Assembly: GCA_023269765.1 (NCBI GenBank)
Contig: JAGDWH010000016.1
Span: forward strand, 1-64,000
DNA from: Desulfurococcaceae archaeon
GTDB taxonomy: Archaea > Thermoproteota > Thermoprotei_A > Sulfolobales > Desulfurococcaceae
Direction of reading: 5' to 3'
Length of the DNA: 64,000 bases
The position numbers and the translations under genes are program-made. Shown here piece after piece: positions 1-9,264 of the stretch; positions within the stretch are counted from its first letter, which is position 1, and each line of letters starts with the position of its first letter. The notes beneath the pieces are model-generated. The model was given only the letters and a program-made list of their open reading frames with translations, did not search any database and was not told where the DNA came from.

Positions 1-813
1 GCAATTGCTGGAATACTTCCACCCCACAGCGTAACCCGTGGCAAGCTCTACATATTCGATAAGCTGGCAATAGACGGCAACGCGAGGAACTTCAATGAAA
101 TAAGAGGACGTGTAGTGAGCTATATACCTCAGAATCCAGGCACGAGCTTGAGTCCCTACTTGACAATAGGAGAACACTTTTACCGCGTTCTGAGAGACCT
201 TCATGGCCTTAGTGAGAGTGCGTCGAGGCAAGTAGCGCTTAAGTACTTGGAAAAAGTAAACCTCAGCGTGGACGTTCTTGAGAGGTATCCACATGAGCTG
301 AGTGGAGGAATGCAGCAGAGGGTTGCAATAGCTCTAGCCATGGCTACTGGTGCTAGAATAATAATTGCAGACGAGCCCACTTCGGCTATAGATGCGCACT
401 TGAAGTACCAAATTGTGAGCTATCTCAAGAAGCTTTTTAAAGAAGGCGATTTGCTGACTCTAATAATAATAACTCACGAAATACCAGTGGCTCAAGCCCT
501 CTGCAACAAAGTAGCAGTAATGTATGCTGGAAGAATAGTCGAAGTTGGGAATGCGAAAGGAGTATTTTCGAGACCTCGACATCCATACACGACAATGCTT
601 CTTGAAGCAACACCAGTACTAGGTCATAGAAAGCAGTTAAGACCACTCCCCGGAGAACCCCCTGATCCCACGCGGGAAATTCCTGGGTGCCCGTTGTACC
701 CGCGATGCTCCTTCAAAAACGAAGCCATATGCGTTTTCGAGCCCCCGATGTTCGAAGTCGATGCGAGTGAAAATCGCTATGTCAGGTGTTGGCTTTACAA
801 TAGCAACAAATAA
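1..813 (+). CDS. Oligopeptide/sugar ABC transporter ATPase (OppD type), 5' truncated by window
   Basis: This is the nucleotide-binding subunit of an OppD/DppD-type importer acting on the cytoplasmic face of the membrane. The reading frame is open from base 1, so the start and the Walker A loop lie outside the window. Visible elements are the ABC signature (LSGGMQQR), Walker B (IIIADEPTSA), the switch His (IIITHE) and the family's C-terminal extension with an HPYT motif and a PxxPGEPPDP-GCPLYPRC segment, which carries several cysteines typical of Opp/Dpp ATPases. The OppF-type partner follows 15 bases downstream, so the two ATPases form an operon. Permease and binding-protein genes are presumably upstream. 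The substrate, peptide or oligosaccharide, cannot be told from the ATPase. Confidence 0.93.
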   Translation, partial: AIAGILPPHSVTRGKLYIFDKLAIDGNARNFNEIRGRVVSYIPQNPGTSLSPYLTIGEHFYRVLRDLHGLSESASRQVALKYLEKVNLSVDVLERYPHELSGGMQQRVAIALAMATGARIIIADEPTSAIDAHLKYQIVSYLKKLFKEGDLLTLIIITHEIPVAQALCNKVAVMYAGRIVEVGNAKGVFSRPRHPYTTMLLEATPVLGHRKQLRPLPGEPPDPTREIPGCPLYPRCSFKNEAICVFEPPMFEVDASENRYVRCWLYNSNK

Positions 814-828
814 TGGGGGGCTCTAAGA

Positions 829-1647
829 GTGCCTGTACTAGAGTTCATAGATGTAGTGGCTGGTTACAAGATCGCAATAGGCGGTCTGAGGCTCCTGCTG
901 AAGCGGCCACTTATAGTACTCAACGGCGTGAGCTTTTCCGTCCCTGAAGGACGCAGATTGGCAGTTGTAGGTGAGAGCGGCTCTGGTAAAACAACACTAG
1001 TAAAAGTAGCACTCGGGTTGTTAAAACCCTTCAGAGGCGAGGTTCTAGTCTATTCTACTCCAATATATAAGCTTCCGTGGAAAGATCGTGTTAAAGTAGT
1101 GAAAACAATAGGTTACGTTCCACAAGACCCCTACAAAGCTCTAAACCCGCTTTTAAAGGTAGAACGTGCACTGCTTGAACCCCTCGAAACCCTAAATCTC
1201 AGTGAGAAGGAAGCGAAAGAAAGAGTGCTGGAAGCTTTGGAATTAGTAAAACTCCCTAAGAGTATTCTTGAGAAGACGCCTGGCGACTTGAGTGGTGGAA
1301 TGAGGCAAAGAGTCCTGATAGCCCGTGCACTAATACACAGGCCCCGCCTTTTAATACTCGATGAGCCCACATCGGCGCTTGACGTATCTATTCAAGCCCA
1401 GATAATCAACCTGCTGAACGAGATACATTCTAAGCTAAAAATAGCAATGGTTACCGTTACTCATGATTTATCTGTAGCACAATACCTTGCAGATGATATA
1501 CTTGTGTTAAAAAATGGAAGAATAGTTGAAAAAGGGTCATTTGAAGAAGTCATAAGCTCTCCTCGCTCAGAGTATACAAGGACTCTTATTGCAAGTTACT
1601 ATAAACTCTTCTTTGGCGAGAGTAATATGGGTGAAGCGGCCTTTTAG
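829..1647 (+). CDS. Oligopeptide/sugar ABC transporter ATPase (OppF type)
   Basis: This is the second ATPase of the same importer, 272 residues, starting at GTG behind a GGGGGG stretch. Walker A GESGSGKT is at about residues 48-55, the Q-loop is YVPQDP, the signature is LSGGMRQR, Walker B is LLILDEPTSALD and the switch His is in TVTHD. The C-terminal Opp extension is short and lacks the Cys-rich tail seen in the upstream ATPase, which fits an OppF/DppF role. It would heterodimerise with the upstream subunit to drive uptake. pheS follows after 23 bases and may be cotranscribed. The domain assignment is secure; the transported substrate is unknown. Confidence 0.93.
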   Translation: MPVLEFIDVVAGYKIAIGGLRLLLKRPLIVLNGVSFSVPEGRRLAVVGESGSGKTTLVKVALGLLKPFRGEVLVYSTPIYKLPWKDRVKVVKTIGYVPQDPYKALNPLLKVERALLEPLETLNLSEKEAKERVLEALELVKLPKSILEKTPGDLSGGMRQRVLIARALIHRPRLLILDEPTSALDVSIQAQIINLLNEIHSKLKIAMVTVTHDLSVAQYLADDILVLKNGRIVEKGSFEEVISSPRSEYTRTLIASYYKLFFGESNMGEAAF

Positions 1648-1670
1648 AGCTGTCAAGTGGTGAGGCCTTG

Positions 1671-3221
1671 ATGCAAATATACGTGACTCCGCGCCAATAC
1701 GCCATTCTAAAGAAGCTGGTTGAGCGGGAAACCTTATCAGTAGATGATGTCGCGCGTGAAATGGGGGTTAAGAGAGAAGACATTATGAGAGACTTGGCTG
1801 AGTTAGAGCACAAAGGCCTATTAACTATAGAAAAAATCACGCAAGAATACTACGTACTCACGCACATTGGCAGACTCTACCTAGAAACTTCTTTTCCAGA
1901 AGAAGTTCTCTACTCGCAACTAAATACGTGTTCACATACCAATATTCAAGAGCTATTAACGTGTGTAGAGACTCGAACAAAGACGCCCATAGAAGAGCTA
2001 CGCATCGGACTCCAGTACTTAATTAAAAGTGAGTGCGTATTAGTGCATAAAGGCGAGATTATTGAAGTAAATGAGGCCAAGTGCAAGGAACTGCTCGAGT
2101 CAACAACAAGACTAAGAGAAGCTCTTAGGATCGTCGCGGAAGGAGGCTCCATATCAGAAGAAAACATTCTCGAAATATTAAAGAGGAGAAAGACCATTGA
2201 ACGGCGCGAACGAAGAGATTTCGTTCTCCGTGCAACACGGACCTTGCTAGAGTTCTGGAAAATGGGAGCTATCCTGGAGAAAGGAGTATTGACTATCGTG
2301 AAGCCTGAGCACGCGCTAATGATGGATAGGTACATCATAAAAGAATTCGACTTATCGGTAGAGCCGTACGCGCCTTCTATTTCGAGAAAACACCCATTTA
2401 TGCAGTTCATTGATGATTTAAGAGATATTCTAGTCAACATGGGTTTCGAAGAAGTGAAAGGACCACACGTCGAAGCTGAGTTGTGGAATTTTGATGTGCT
2501 ATTTCAAGCCCAAGATCACCCCGCGAGAGAAATACACGATACCTTCTTTGTAAAGGGCTCTCGGAGATCAAGAGCCGAGGTAGGGCTGCTAGAGCGCGTG
2601 AAGAAGGTTCATGAAGAAGGCTGGGGTTACAAATGGAGTGCTGAACGAGCACTCAAGCTCGTATTAAGAAGCCAAACCACAGCAGTAACGGCTAGAGCAA
2701 TATATGAAAGGGGCGGAGGCGAGTACAGGGTATTCACGATAGATAGAAACTTCAGACCAGAAAACCTAGATGCTAAGCATAGCATGGAGTTCTACCAGCT
2801 CGACGGCGTAATAGTCGGGAGAGAAGTCAGCTTCAAGCACCTTCTCTACTTCTTCAAGGAGCTTGCAGCAGCTCTTGGAATAAAAGAGGTCTGGTTTAAA
2901 CCGGCATACTTCCCATTTACAGAACCCAGCGTTGAGGGCTATGTAAAGCACCCGAAGCTCGGCTGGATAGAAGTATTTCCTGGAGGAATGTTCAGGCCGG
3001 AGGTCATGAAAATTCTCGGTGCAGAAGGCTATAACGCGGCTGCCTGGGGCATTGGAGTCGATAGACTCGCAATGGTTGTTCTAGGACTTGACGACATAAG
3101 ACTACTGTTCACTAGAGACCTCGAAAAGCTAGCCAGCACGAAGTACAGGGGGCTAGACTACTTCACAAAGAAGACCTCGGGATGCAATGTCAAAGTCGTC
3201 GAGATCCCCGAAGTAGGGTAG
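1671..3221 (+). CDS. pheS: Phenylalanyl-tRNA synthetase alpha subunit
   Basis: PheS is the catalytic subunit of the alpha2-beta2 enzyme that charges tRNA-Phe. The 516-residue protein begins with a winged-helix DNA/RNA-binding region (residues 1-70) and a long helical linker, as in archaeal and eukaryotic cytosolic PheS, followed by the class II core. Class II motif 2 lies around the segment YRVFTIDRNFRPE and motif 3 is GIGVDRLAMVVLGLDD near the C-terminus. A TTG sits directly before the chosen ATG; GGTGAGG upstream fits the ATG. The partner pheT is about 11 kb downstream, so the two subunits are not in one operon here. The last 40 bases overlap the next methyltransferase frame if its ATG start is used. 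Confidence 0.95.
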   Translation: MQIYVTPRQYAILKKLVERETLSVDDVAREMGVKREDIMRDLAELEHKGLLTIEKITQEYYVLTHIGRLYLETSFPEEVLYSQLNTCSHTNIQELLTCVETRTKTPIEELRIGLQYLIKSECVLVHKGEIIEVNEAKCKELLESTTRLREALRIVAEGGSISEENILEILKRRKTIERRERRDFVLRATRTLLEFWKMGAILEKGVLTIVKPEHALMMDRYIIKEFDLSVEPYAPSISRKHPFMQFIDDLRDILVNMGFEEVKGPHVEAELWNFDVLFQAQDHPAREIHDTFFVKGSRRSRAEVGLLERVKKVHEEGWGYKWSAERALKLVLRSQTTAVTARAIYERGGGEYRVFTIDRNFRPENLDAKHSMEFYQLDGVIVGREVSFKHLLYFFKELAAALGIKEVWFKPAYFPFTEPSVEGYVKHPKLGWIEVFPGGMFRPEVMKILGAEGYNAAAWGIGVDRLAMVVLGLDDIRLLFTRDLEKLASTKYRGLDYFTKKTSGCNVKVVEIPEVG

Positions 3222-4450
3222 TAGTACCATTGAGCGTAGACCCTCACAAAGCAAGGCTCTATATGAGCGTTTTCCTCAGCACACTCACAACTCGGAAAAT
3301 AAGCTTCGAGAAGGCGTTTCGCACTCTCGTAAGGAAGTACAATATTAAGACATGGGAGGCCGACCAGCTCTATAAGCTTGCCTACAAGATCGTGATATAT
3401 TATTACTCAATAGAATTCCTCGCGAGATTAAAGGGGTACAAGAATACCCCCTCGCACCTCACGGAGTTTCTATACCAAATGAAATTCGACGTAAATAGAG
3501 TGCTAGAGGAGTTGGGCGAGGAGTTGAGGGGCCTCTCGCCTTCTACCAGAATATCTCTTATGCATGGATACCCGCCATGGATAGTCAGAGATCTTTATGG
3601 AAAACTCCCACTGGACGAGCTCGAGAAAATGCTAAGTAGCTTGAATGTGCGAAAGCGCTGGCTAGTCGTAAATACGGCAAAAACCAGCGTCGAAAAAGCT
3701 GTTGAGTGCCTAGAGAACCACGGCGTGGAAGTTATAAGGCACCCGGACATCGAGGAGCTCCTCATGACTAGAGACCCCTTTAAGAAAGTAGCTCATGTTC
3801 CGTGCATTAAAAGAGCCGAAGTCTTGCCGCAGGACATAAGCTCCTACATAATAACCAAGCTCCTGGAAGAGTTTACTGGAGATTTTGTTGACGCGTGCAG
3901 CGCACCAGGACTCAAGCTCGTAAGGACTCTTTTAACAGGAAATTATGGAAGAGCCATTGCAGTAGATATTTCAGAAAAAAGGATGAGCATTGTACCAAAA
4001 GTGGTAGAGAAGGCTGTTGGGCGAGTTCCAACGCTAATAGTAGTGAATGGAGATTCAAGGACGCTAATTTTCAATGTAAAAAGCTCCCTAGTCTTAATCG
4101 ACGCTCCCTGTAGTAATAGTGGAGCAATATATGCTAATCCCGTTGTCAAGTTGTACCTCACAAGAAAACTCACGTGGAAAATGAGCAAAATTCAGCTCTC
4201 TCTAATCTTGAACTCCTTGAAGTATGGCGAGAGAGTACTATATGTTGCATGTAGCATACACCCGCTCGAGGGCGAAGAAGTTTCATTAAAGGTAATTGGT
4301 AAAGCGAAAAACGCGAGGCTCGCCAAAATCTCAGTAAAGTACGGAAGTCAAGGCTACAGTGGTTATGAGCATTCTAAGCTCGTGCAAAGACTGTACCCCC
4401 ACGTTGTTAATGGACAGGGCTTTTTCGTAGCAATGTTTGAGCGGGGATGA
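3182..4450 (+). CDS. NOL1/NOP2/Sun (RsmB-like) RNA m5C methyltransferase
   Basis: This is an S-adenosylmethionine-dependent RNA cytosine-5 methyltransferase of the NSUN/RsmB class, acting on rRNA or tRNA. The first about 130 residues are helical and NusB/RsmB-like. The Rossmann core follows, with SAM-binding VDACSAPGLK, catalytic motif IV DAPCSNSGA and motif VI ACSIHP, which holds the second catalytic cysteine; both cysteines of the family are present. The ATG used here overlaps pheS by 40 bases. An in-frame TTG at 3230, just after the pheS stop, gives a protein starting at SVDPHKARLY and may be the real start. The radical-SAM gene follows 3 bases later, so pheS, this gene and the next look cotranscribed. 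Confidence 0.85.
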   Translation: MQCQSRRDPRSRVVVPLSVDPHKARLYMSVFLSTLTTRKISFEKAFRTLVRKYNIKTWEADQLYKLAYKIVIYYYSIEFLARLKGYKNTPSHLTEFLYQMKFDVNRVLEELGEELRGLSPSTRISLMHGYPPWIVRDLYGKLPLDELEKMLSSLNVRKRWLVVNTAKTSVEKAVECLENHGVEVIRHPDIEELLMTRDPFKKVAHVPCIKRAEVLPQDISSYIITKLLEEFTGDFVDACSAPGLKLVRTLLTGNYGRAIAVDISEKRMSIVPKVVEKAVGRVPTLIVVNGDSRTLIFNVKSSLVLIDAPCSNSGAIYANPVVKLYLTRKLTWKMSKIQLSLILNSLKYGERVLYVACSIHPLEGEEVSLKVIGKAKNARLAKISVKYGSQGYSGYEHSKLVQRLYPHVVNGQGFFVAMFERG

Positions 4451-4453
4451 TAT

Positions 4454-5374
4454 ATGATTACTCACACTTATGGCGTGTACTTGAGCAATACTATTGATAA
4501 AGCGCTTTTACTAGATTTACTGCTACCACCAAAGAAGTGCCCTCTCGACTGCGTAATATGCCCACTGGGCGCTACTTCGCATTTTTCTGTGGAAGGCTTA
4601 AAACCCCCTCCCCCACCTAAACTTCTCGAAGACGCGAAGTCTAATGGTCCCCAAGATACGGTATTACAAGAGACCCTCGTATGGGGTTTTGGAGACCCAC
4701 TTCTACTCGAAGACTTGGACGTTGTTTTGAAAGGGCTTAAAGAAGCAGGTATAGCGAAAATATACGTTCACACAAGTGGTCTCAGGGCAAAGCAGGTTGA
4801 GAAGATACTCGGTGTCGCCGATAGGGTGCTCATACCATATCTCTGGTATGGTGAGGAAAAACATGCCTTGGGATGGGCGCCTGATAAGAGCTTTTCGGCA
4901 TTTCTAGAACTGCTCAGAGAGCTGGTAAGTAAAAGTAGCGGTAAGATTCAGCTAGAGCTTTACGTGTTCAGGCTTGGGATCAGCACATACCCCTCTCTTG
5001 AACACTTAGATGAAGCAATAGCCCGCTTAGCTGCTATTAGAATCGAGGAGATAGTGGTAAAGCCCGTGGAGAGGCCGTCGCCCGGGCGCAATATCAAGCC
5101 ACCGGCTCCGAGGTACGTTGATGCCTTAGCTGAGGAGCTTGAAAATAGGGGGTTCAACACGAGAATAGAGCACGCCAAGCTTCCCAACTCACCGTTTAAG
5201 TGGCGCAGAGTAGTTGTGAGCCTATACAATCATATCCTCAGAATACCGCTAAGTACCGATGAAATACGTGCTTATTATGGAAATCTCGGAGTGATTGCAC
5301 TAAACAACTTGGTTTCTGAGAAAAAGGTGGCTAGGGTAAGCTGGGGCAAAAAGCTGTTCTACAAAGGCATTTAA
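4454..5374 (+). CDS. Radical SAM protein (COG0731-like), unknown substrate
   Basis: This 306-residue radical-SAM enzyme has the cluster motif CPLDCVIC (C-x3-C-x2-C) near residue 29, early in the chain as in COG0731-type Fe-S oxidoreductases. A proline-rich patch (LKPPPPPKLL) and a GFGDPLL segment, equivalent to the GGEP SAM-binding motif, follow. The C-terminal quarter looks like a small winged-helix region. It starts 3 bases after the methyltransferase stop, suggesting a shared RNA-modification or cofactor role, but this is inference from position only. No auxiliary cluster motif is visible. The substrate is unknown. Confidence 0.75.
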   Translation: MITHTYGVYLSNTIDKALLLDLLLPPKKCPLDCVICPLGATSHFSVEGLKPPPPPKLLEDAKSNGPQDTVLQETLVWGFGDPLLLEDLDVVLKGLKEAGIAKIYVHTSGLRAKQVEKILGVADRVLIPYLWYGEEKHALGWAPDKSFSAFLELLRELVSKSSGKIQLELYVFRLGISTYPSLEHLDEAIARLAAIRIEEIVVKPVERPSPGRNIKPPAPRYVDALAEELENRGFNTRIEHAKLPNSPFKWRRVVVSLYNHILRIPLSTDEIRAYYGNLGVIALNNLVSEKKVARVSWGKKLFYKGI

Positions 5375-5443
5375 GCTACTTTTGAGGTTTTCGCGAACCC
5401 CGCGCTCTTCAAGCAAGCCGAGCACTTTCGACTCGGTTCTCGC

Positions 5444-5557
5444 TTAAAGCGTTCTACGCCTTCTAGCTTTTTTAAAGTACGTTAGGATGAGGGCTGCCAC
5501 TGCCACTATGAGCGGGTATAGCAGAACTACCAGTAGTAAGTAAGGCTCCAAGTCCAT
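5444..5557 (-). CDS. Small single-span membrane protein (37 aa)
   Basis: This short frame starts two bases after the stop of the gamma-glutamyltransferase-like gene on the same strand. It encodes 37 residues: an acidic start (MDLEPY), one long hydrophobic helix (about residues 6-27) and a strongly basic tail (KKARRRR). The positive-inside rule places the tail in the cytoplasm. Tight spacing behind the upstream gene and the clean hydrophobic/basic layout support translation, but the frame is short and no family is recognised. It could anchor or regulate the enzyme encoded upstream. Confidence 0.5.
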   Translation of the reverse strand: MDLEPYLLLVVLLYPLIVAVAALILTYFKKARRRRTL

Positions 5558-5559
5558 CA

Positions 5560-7077
5560 CTATTGAATAGCTTGCGCTATGCCCTCGCTCCTGGGATCGC
5601 AGGCTAGTTCAAGCCGTCCCTGCTTGTCAATAATGCCAACGTGTACATGTCCTTTAGATCCATAGTACTCAACGCTCTTCGCACGAATGCTTGTAGTTAC
5701 CGGGAGTTTTAATGGCGCCTCGACTACTACCTCGGGTACGGTTTCAAAGCTTGTATAGACAAATCTAGGTGCGCTTGTCGCCTTAGCGATGTGCATTCTG
5801 TAAATAAAGATGTTTTCGAAAATACGTAGGTGAAGCTGTGGTCTTAAATCGCCGCCCACGCAGCCAATTATGTACTTTTCCTCGCCAACGTCTACTCCAA
5901 GAACGGAGAGCGTGTGTAGCGGGAGCTTTTTAGGAGCAGGGCTATTTGGTAATCCAAAGCGCTTAGCAAACCCGATTGCCCTGTTCTGCACTGGAAAACC
6001 AGCTGCAACTAAGCCTGATCCAAAGCCGTAGAATAGGCTTTGTATAAAGCCTATGAGGGCCTCTCCGTCAGAAACTATGAAGAAAGTTGTATCAGAACTC
6101 TTTAACTCATTACTTAAGGATGAGTCCTCCACGGGGGCTTTCTTGGTAATAGACGAATACCTTACGTAGCTCTGCGGGTCTATTTTTACGTAGTCTGGGT
6201 CGCCGAGGTGCGTGTCTCTGAATTCATATACGTGCTTCGTGGGCTCGCTCCAAGCAATAATTCTCTCAGGGGAGTTGAAGTCGTATTTATATAGTTCAAG
6301 CTCGTAGAGCGCGCTAATTAATTGTAGTGTCGAGAGGCCCTGCGTATTTGGAGGCAGCTCATAAAGCTTAATGTTGTCAAGCTCCAAGCTCAAGGGGCTG
6401 ACTTTACGTACTTCGTGCTCCATGAGGTCGTCTAGCCCTATATTAACTCCCTGGTCTATAAGATCTGTAACCACTTTTTCGGCCAGCTCACCATAGTAGA
6501 ATTCGTCAAAACCCCGAGAAGCCAAAATCCTCAAAGTACTTGCCATTTCCAAGTTCTTATATAAATTGCCCAGTTTCAATCCCTTGAAGTACTCAGACCA
6601 CCTGTACTGAGAAAGCTCGGCCTCAAACGCTCGTGAGGCCTCCGCTAGAGACCAGCCTACTCTAAAACCGCTATATGCCAATTTAATGGCAGGTTTAAGC
6701 AATGCTTCAAGCGGCATTGTTGCGTAAGTCTCGTAAATAGTGTTCCAAAGCCCTACAAGTCCCGGCACAGTTACTGTTAAAGGTCCTCGTGTTGGTGCGA
6801 CTCGTACGAATTCTTCGGCATTAAACCCGCTCGGCGAGCGCCCGGATGACATGTAAGCTAATACTTCGTCGCCCACAAATCCGAGAAGAAAAGCGTCTCC
6901 ACCAGGACCCCCCATATGTGGCTGGACAACTGATAGTACAGCGCTTACTGCTATTGCGGCATCAAAAGCGTTTCCCCCCTCTTCTAGTATTCTGCAACCA
7001 ACGAGAGTTGCGAGTGGATGGTCTGATACCACGCCTTTACTTCCTACTGCAAGCTTCACCACTGTCAACAAACTCAC
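5560..7077 (-). CDS. Gamma-glutamyltransferase family protein (Ntn hydrolase)
   Basis: This is a 505-residue member of the GGT / cephalosporin-acylase family. It shows the family N-terminus (DHPLAT, GGNAFDAA, VVQPHMGGPGGDAF). The expected self-processing site is at Thr330-Thr331 (DTTFFIVSD), where the precursor would be cleaved to expose the N-terminal Thr nucleophile of the small subunit, followed by a FGSG loop. There is no signal peptide, so unlike bacterial periplasmic GGT it should be cytoplasmic. It begins one base after the CoA-transferase stop and is followed by a membrane microprotein. That pairing points to metabolism of an acyl-CoA or amide compound rather than glutathione, which crenarchaea generally lack. 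The reaction is unproven. Confidence 0.88.
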   Translation of the reverse strand: MSLLTVVKLAVGSKGVVSDHPLATLVGCRILEEGGNAFDAAIAVSAVLSVVQPHMGGPGGDAFLLGFVGDEVLAYMSSGRSPSGFNAEEFVRVAPTRGPLTVTVPGLVGLWNTIYETYATMPLEALLKPAIKLAYSGFRVGWSLAEASRAFEAELSQYRWSEYFKGLKLGNLYKNLEMASTLRILASRGFDEFYYGELAEKVVTDLIDQGVNIGLDDLMEHEVRKVSPLSLELDNIKLYELPPNTQGLSTLQLISALYELELYKYDFNSPERIIAWSEPTKHVYEFRDTHLGDPDYVKIDPQSYVRYSSITKKAPVEDSSLSNELKSSDTTFFIVSDGEALIGFIQSLFYGFGSGLVAAGFPVQNRAIGFAKRFGLPNSPAPKKLPLHTLSVLGVDVGEEKYIIGCVGGDLRPQLHLRIFENIFIYRMHIAKATSAPRFVYTSFETVPEVVVEAPLKLPVTTSIRAKSVEYYGSKGHVHVGIIDKQGRLELACDPRSEGIAQAIQ

Positions 7078-7078
7078 C

Positions 7079-8272
7079 TTACTCTGGGTAGTAAATTACG
7101 CCTTCGGCTTTGAGTCTAGTTATTTCTTCATTGCTGTACCCGAGCTCTTTCAGAATTTGAATAGTGTGCTCTCCAAGTAAGGGCGGGTGTAGCTCGCTAA
7201 CTAGGCGCTCGCCGTTAACTATTCCAGGACCGCGTATTTGTGGTACTTTACCGAGCTTAGGGTGATTTAAATAGATAACGACGTTTTCTTCCACGACGTA
7301 GGGATCTCTAAAGACTTCGTCAATTTCGTAAACGGGGGCTGCTGGAACACCGTGTTTTTCTAAGAGCGAGATCCAGAATTCGCGAGTATTAGTCTTAAAT
7401 ATTTCTTCGAGAATGGGTATTAGTTTGTTTCTGTTCCTTACTCTGTCAGCATTAGTCTTGAATAAGGGGTTTTCAGCTAAGTCCTTTCTTCCCAAGGCCT
7501 CACACAACGCCATCCATAGGCGATCATTGGCAGCAGCAACTATAAACCACTTACCTTCAGAATCAGCGAAAGCCTGGTAGGGCACCATCGAGGGATGGGC
7601 ATGCCCCATTCTCTCCGGTTTTCTACCGGTGGCGAGGTACATCATTGGAATGTAGCACATCGAGAATATGGCAGCATCGTACATGGGCACTTCGATCTTC
7701 ACTGGCCTTACTCCAGCATACAGTGCGGCAAGTAAGTATATTACAGCTAGGTAGCCCGTCATTACGTCAAACAGGGCAAAGCTCACCCTAACAGGAGGCC
7801 GCCCCTCCTCGCCAGTAGTAGACATCAATCCCGTGATTGCCTGAATTATTATATCGTATGCCGGTTTTTGCTCGTAGACACTGCCTTGCCTAAATCCCTT
7901 AATGCTCACGTACACTATTTCCCTGTTTACTTTGACTATCGAATCGTAGTCAACGCCAAGTTTTTCGGGAACGCCTGGCCTGAAGTTCTCTACTAGCACT
8001 TGAGACCGGCTTGCCAGCTTATACACTATTTCTCGTCCACGCTCATCTTTGAGATTCACTGCTACGCTCTTCTTGCCTCTATTTATAGACAAGTAGTAGG
8101 CGCTCTCTCCATCTACGAAAGGAGCCCAGCTTCTTGTTTCATCTCCGTGAAGAGCTTCTACTTTGATGACTTCTGCGCCGAGATCTGCTAATACCATTGT
8201 TGCTATTGGACCTGCGAGTGTGTGGCTTAAGTCTAGCACTCTTAAACCACTTAGAGGCTTCAAGCCCTGCAC
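7079..8272 (-). CDS. CaiB/BaiF-type (class III) CoA-transferase
   Basis: This 397-residue protein is a family III CoA-transferase that moves CoA between carboxylic acids. Conserved features are the N-terminal GLRVLDLSH and AGPIATMVLADLGAEVIKVE, the motif FRPGVPEKLG, and the catalytic aspartate in FALFDVMTGY at residue 169, the same position as in formyl-CoA transferase. The substrate acids cannot be inferred. It is the first gene of a minus-strand unit with the GGT-like enzyme. A TATA-like sequence on the minus strand near 8301-8308 lies about 30 bases before the start, so the message probably has a very short leader. Confidence 0.92.
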   Translation of the reverse strand: MQGLKPLSGLRVLDLSHTLAGPIATMVLADLGAEVIKVEALHGDETRSWAPFVDGESAYYLSINRGKKSVAVNLKDERGREIVYKLASRSQVLVENFRPGVPEKLGVDYDSIVKVNREIVYVSIKGFRQGSVYEQKPAYDIIIQAITGLMSTTGEEGRPPVRVSFALFDVMTGYLAVIYLLAALYAGVRPVKIEVPMYDAAIFSMCYIPMMYLATGRKPERMGHAHPSMVPYQAFADSEGKWFIVAAANDRLWMALCEALGRKDLAENPLFKTNADRVRNRNKLIPILEEIFKTNTREFWISLLEKHGVPAAPVYEIDEVFRDPYVVEENVVIYLNHPKLGKVPQIRGPGIVNGERLVSELHPPLLGEHTIQILKELGYSNEEITRLKAEGVIYYPE

Positions 8273-8397
8273 CGAAAGATATCATATAGTGTGGGCTCGA
8301 TATAAAGCAGCCATCAGCTCGTGGAGGGCGAAGTAATACTCAAACCCCCTCTTAAAAGCGCTACTCTGGGGGAATATTTTAGACGAACGGTGTGAAT

Positions 8398-9237
8398 ATG
8401 TCACTGGCAACCAGCCAAAGTATATTTGGGAAGCTATTTGGGGCGTTTAAACCAAAGGATCCGTTAAAGCGCGAAATAGCAGAGTCTATAAATACCATCG
8501 AGAAAATGCTGAGGGCTCTCGAGATAACCAAAAAGAGCCTAGAAACGATTTCGGAGGAGCACAAGAAGAGGTTGAAAATAGCGGAGTCCGATAGAGAACT
8601 CAGCAGAATAGTAGAAGAAGAAGTTAGGAATGTGAAGGGATACATAGACTTAATGACAAAGTCCATATACGATTTAATGAGAATAAAGTATAGGCTCGAA
8701 ACAATATTCTATGTAGAAGAGCCGCTGAAGATTCTGCCCGAAGTACTAGAAGAACTCAAGAACCTAGAGCCTGTAATCGAGAAAGTGAATCCACAACTAT
8801 TGAGTCAAGTGAGGATGCTGGAGCAGAGAGTAGCTGGCATTCTTGCCATGTCCTCAATAGGCATGCCTACAATTCAACAGACGTACTCGAGTGGCCAGCA
8901 AATTGAAGAGCGCGCAAAGCACGCCGAGGTGCAGGTAACTACAAAAGCAGAAAAAGAGCCTCAAGTTGCAAGAGACGCTGCCCTTGCTAGCAAGGATCAG
9001 CAACTACCAGCGCAAGTAGGTATCCACGCAAGCCCAGCTCCACAGGCTCCAATAAGCCAAGTAATCAGCGTTCCACTAAGCGTTGTTGAGCAGTGGATCC
9101 TTCATGAACTGTCAATAACGGCAGGAATACTTGATGTACGGGCTTTTGAGAAAAAGTATGGGGTTTCGAGAGACGCCATCCTAGAAGCCCTTAAGTCTCT
9201 TGAGGCAAAGAACCTGGTTAAAGTTAAAAGATGGTAA
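8398..9237 (+). CDS. cdvB: ESCRT-III-like cell division protein CdvB
   Basis: CdvB is the filament-forming ESCRT-III homologue that constricts the division neck in crenarchaea. The 279-residue protein has a basic, helical Snf7-like core (about residues 10-150), a Pro/Ala/Gln-rich linker (about 155-220) that would carry the Vps4-interacting MIM, and a C-terminal winged helix (about 225-279) that in CdvB recruits CdvA. cdvC follows 27 bases downstream. The usual upstream neighbour cdvA is absent; a divergent CoA-transferase is there instead. An in-frame GTG two codons before the ATG is possible. TTAAAAG near 8352 or TATTTTAG near 8374 could be the promoter. Confidence 0.92.
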   Translation: MSLATSQSIFGKLFGAFKPKDPLKREIAESINTIEKMLRALEITKKSLETISEEHKKRLKIAESDRELSRIVEEEVRNVKGYIDLMTKSIYDLMRIKYRLETIFYVEEPLKILPEVLEELKNLEPVIEKVNPQLLSQVRMLEQRVAGILAMSSIGMPTIQQTYSSGQQIEERAKHAEVQVTTKAEKEPQVARDAALASKDQQLPAQVGIHASPAPQAPISQVISVPLSVVEQWILHELSITAGILDVRAFEKKYGVSRDAILEALKSLEAKNLVKVKRW

Positions 9238-9264
9238 ATACTGGCGCGGTGAGGCGCCATTAGC

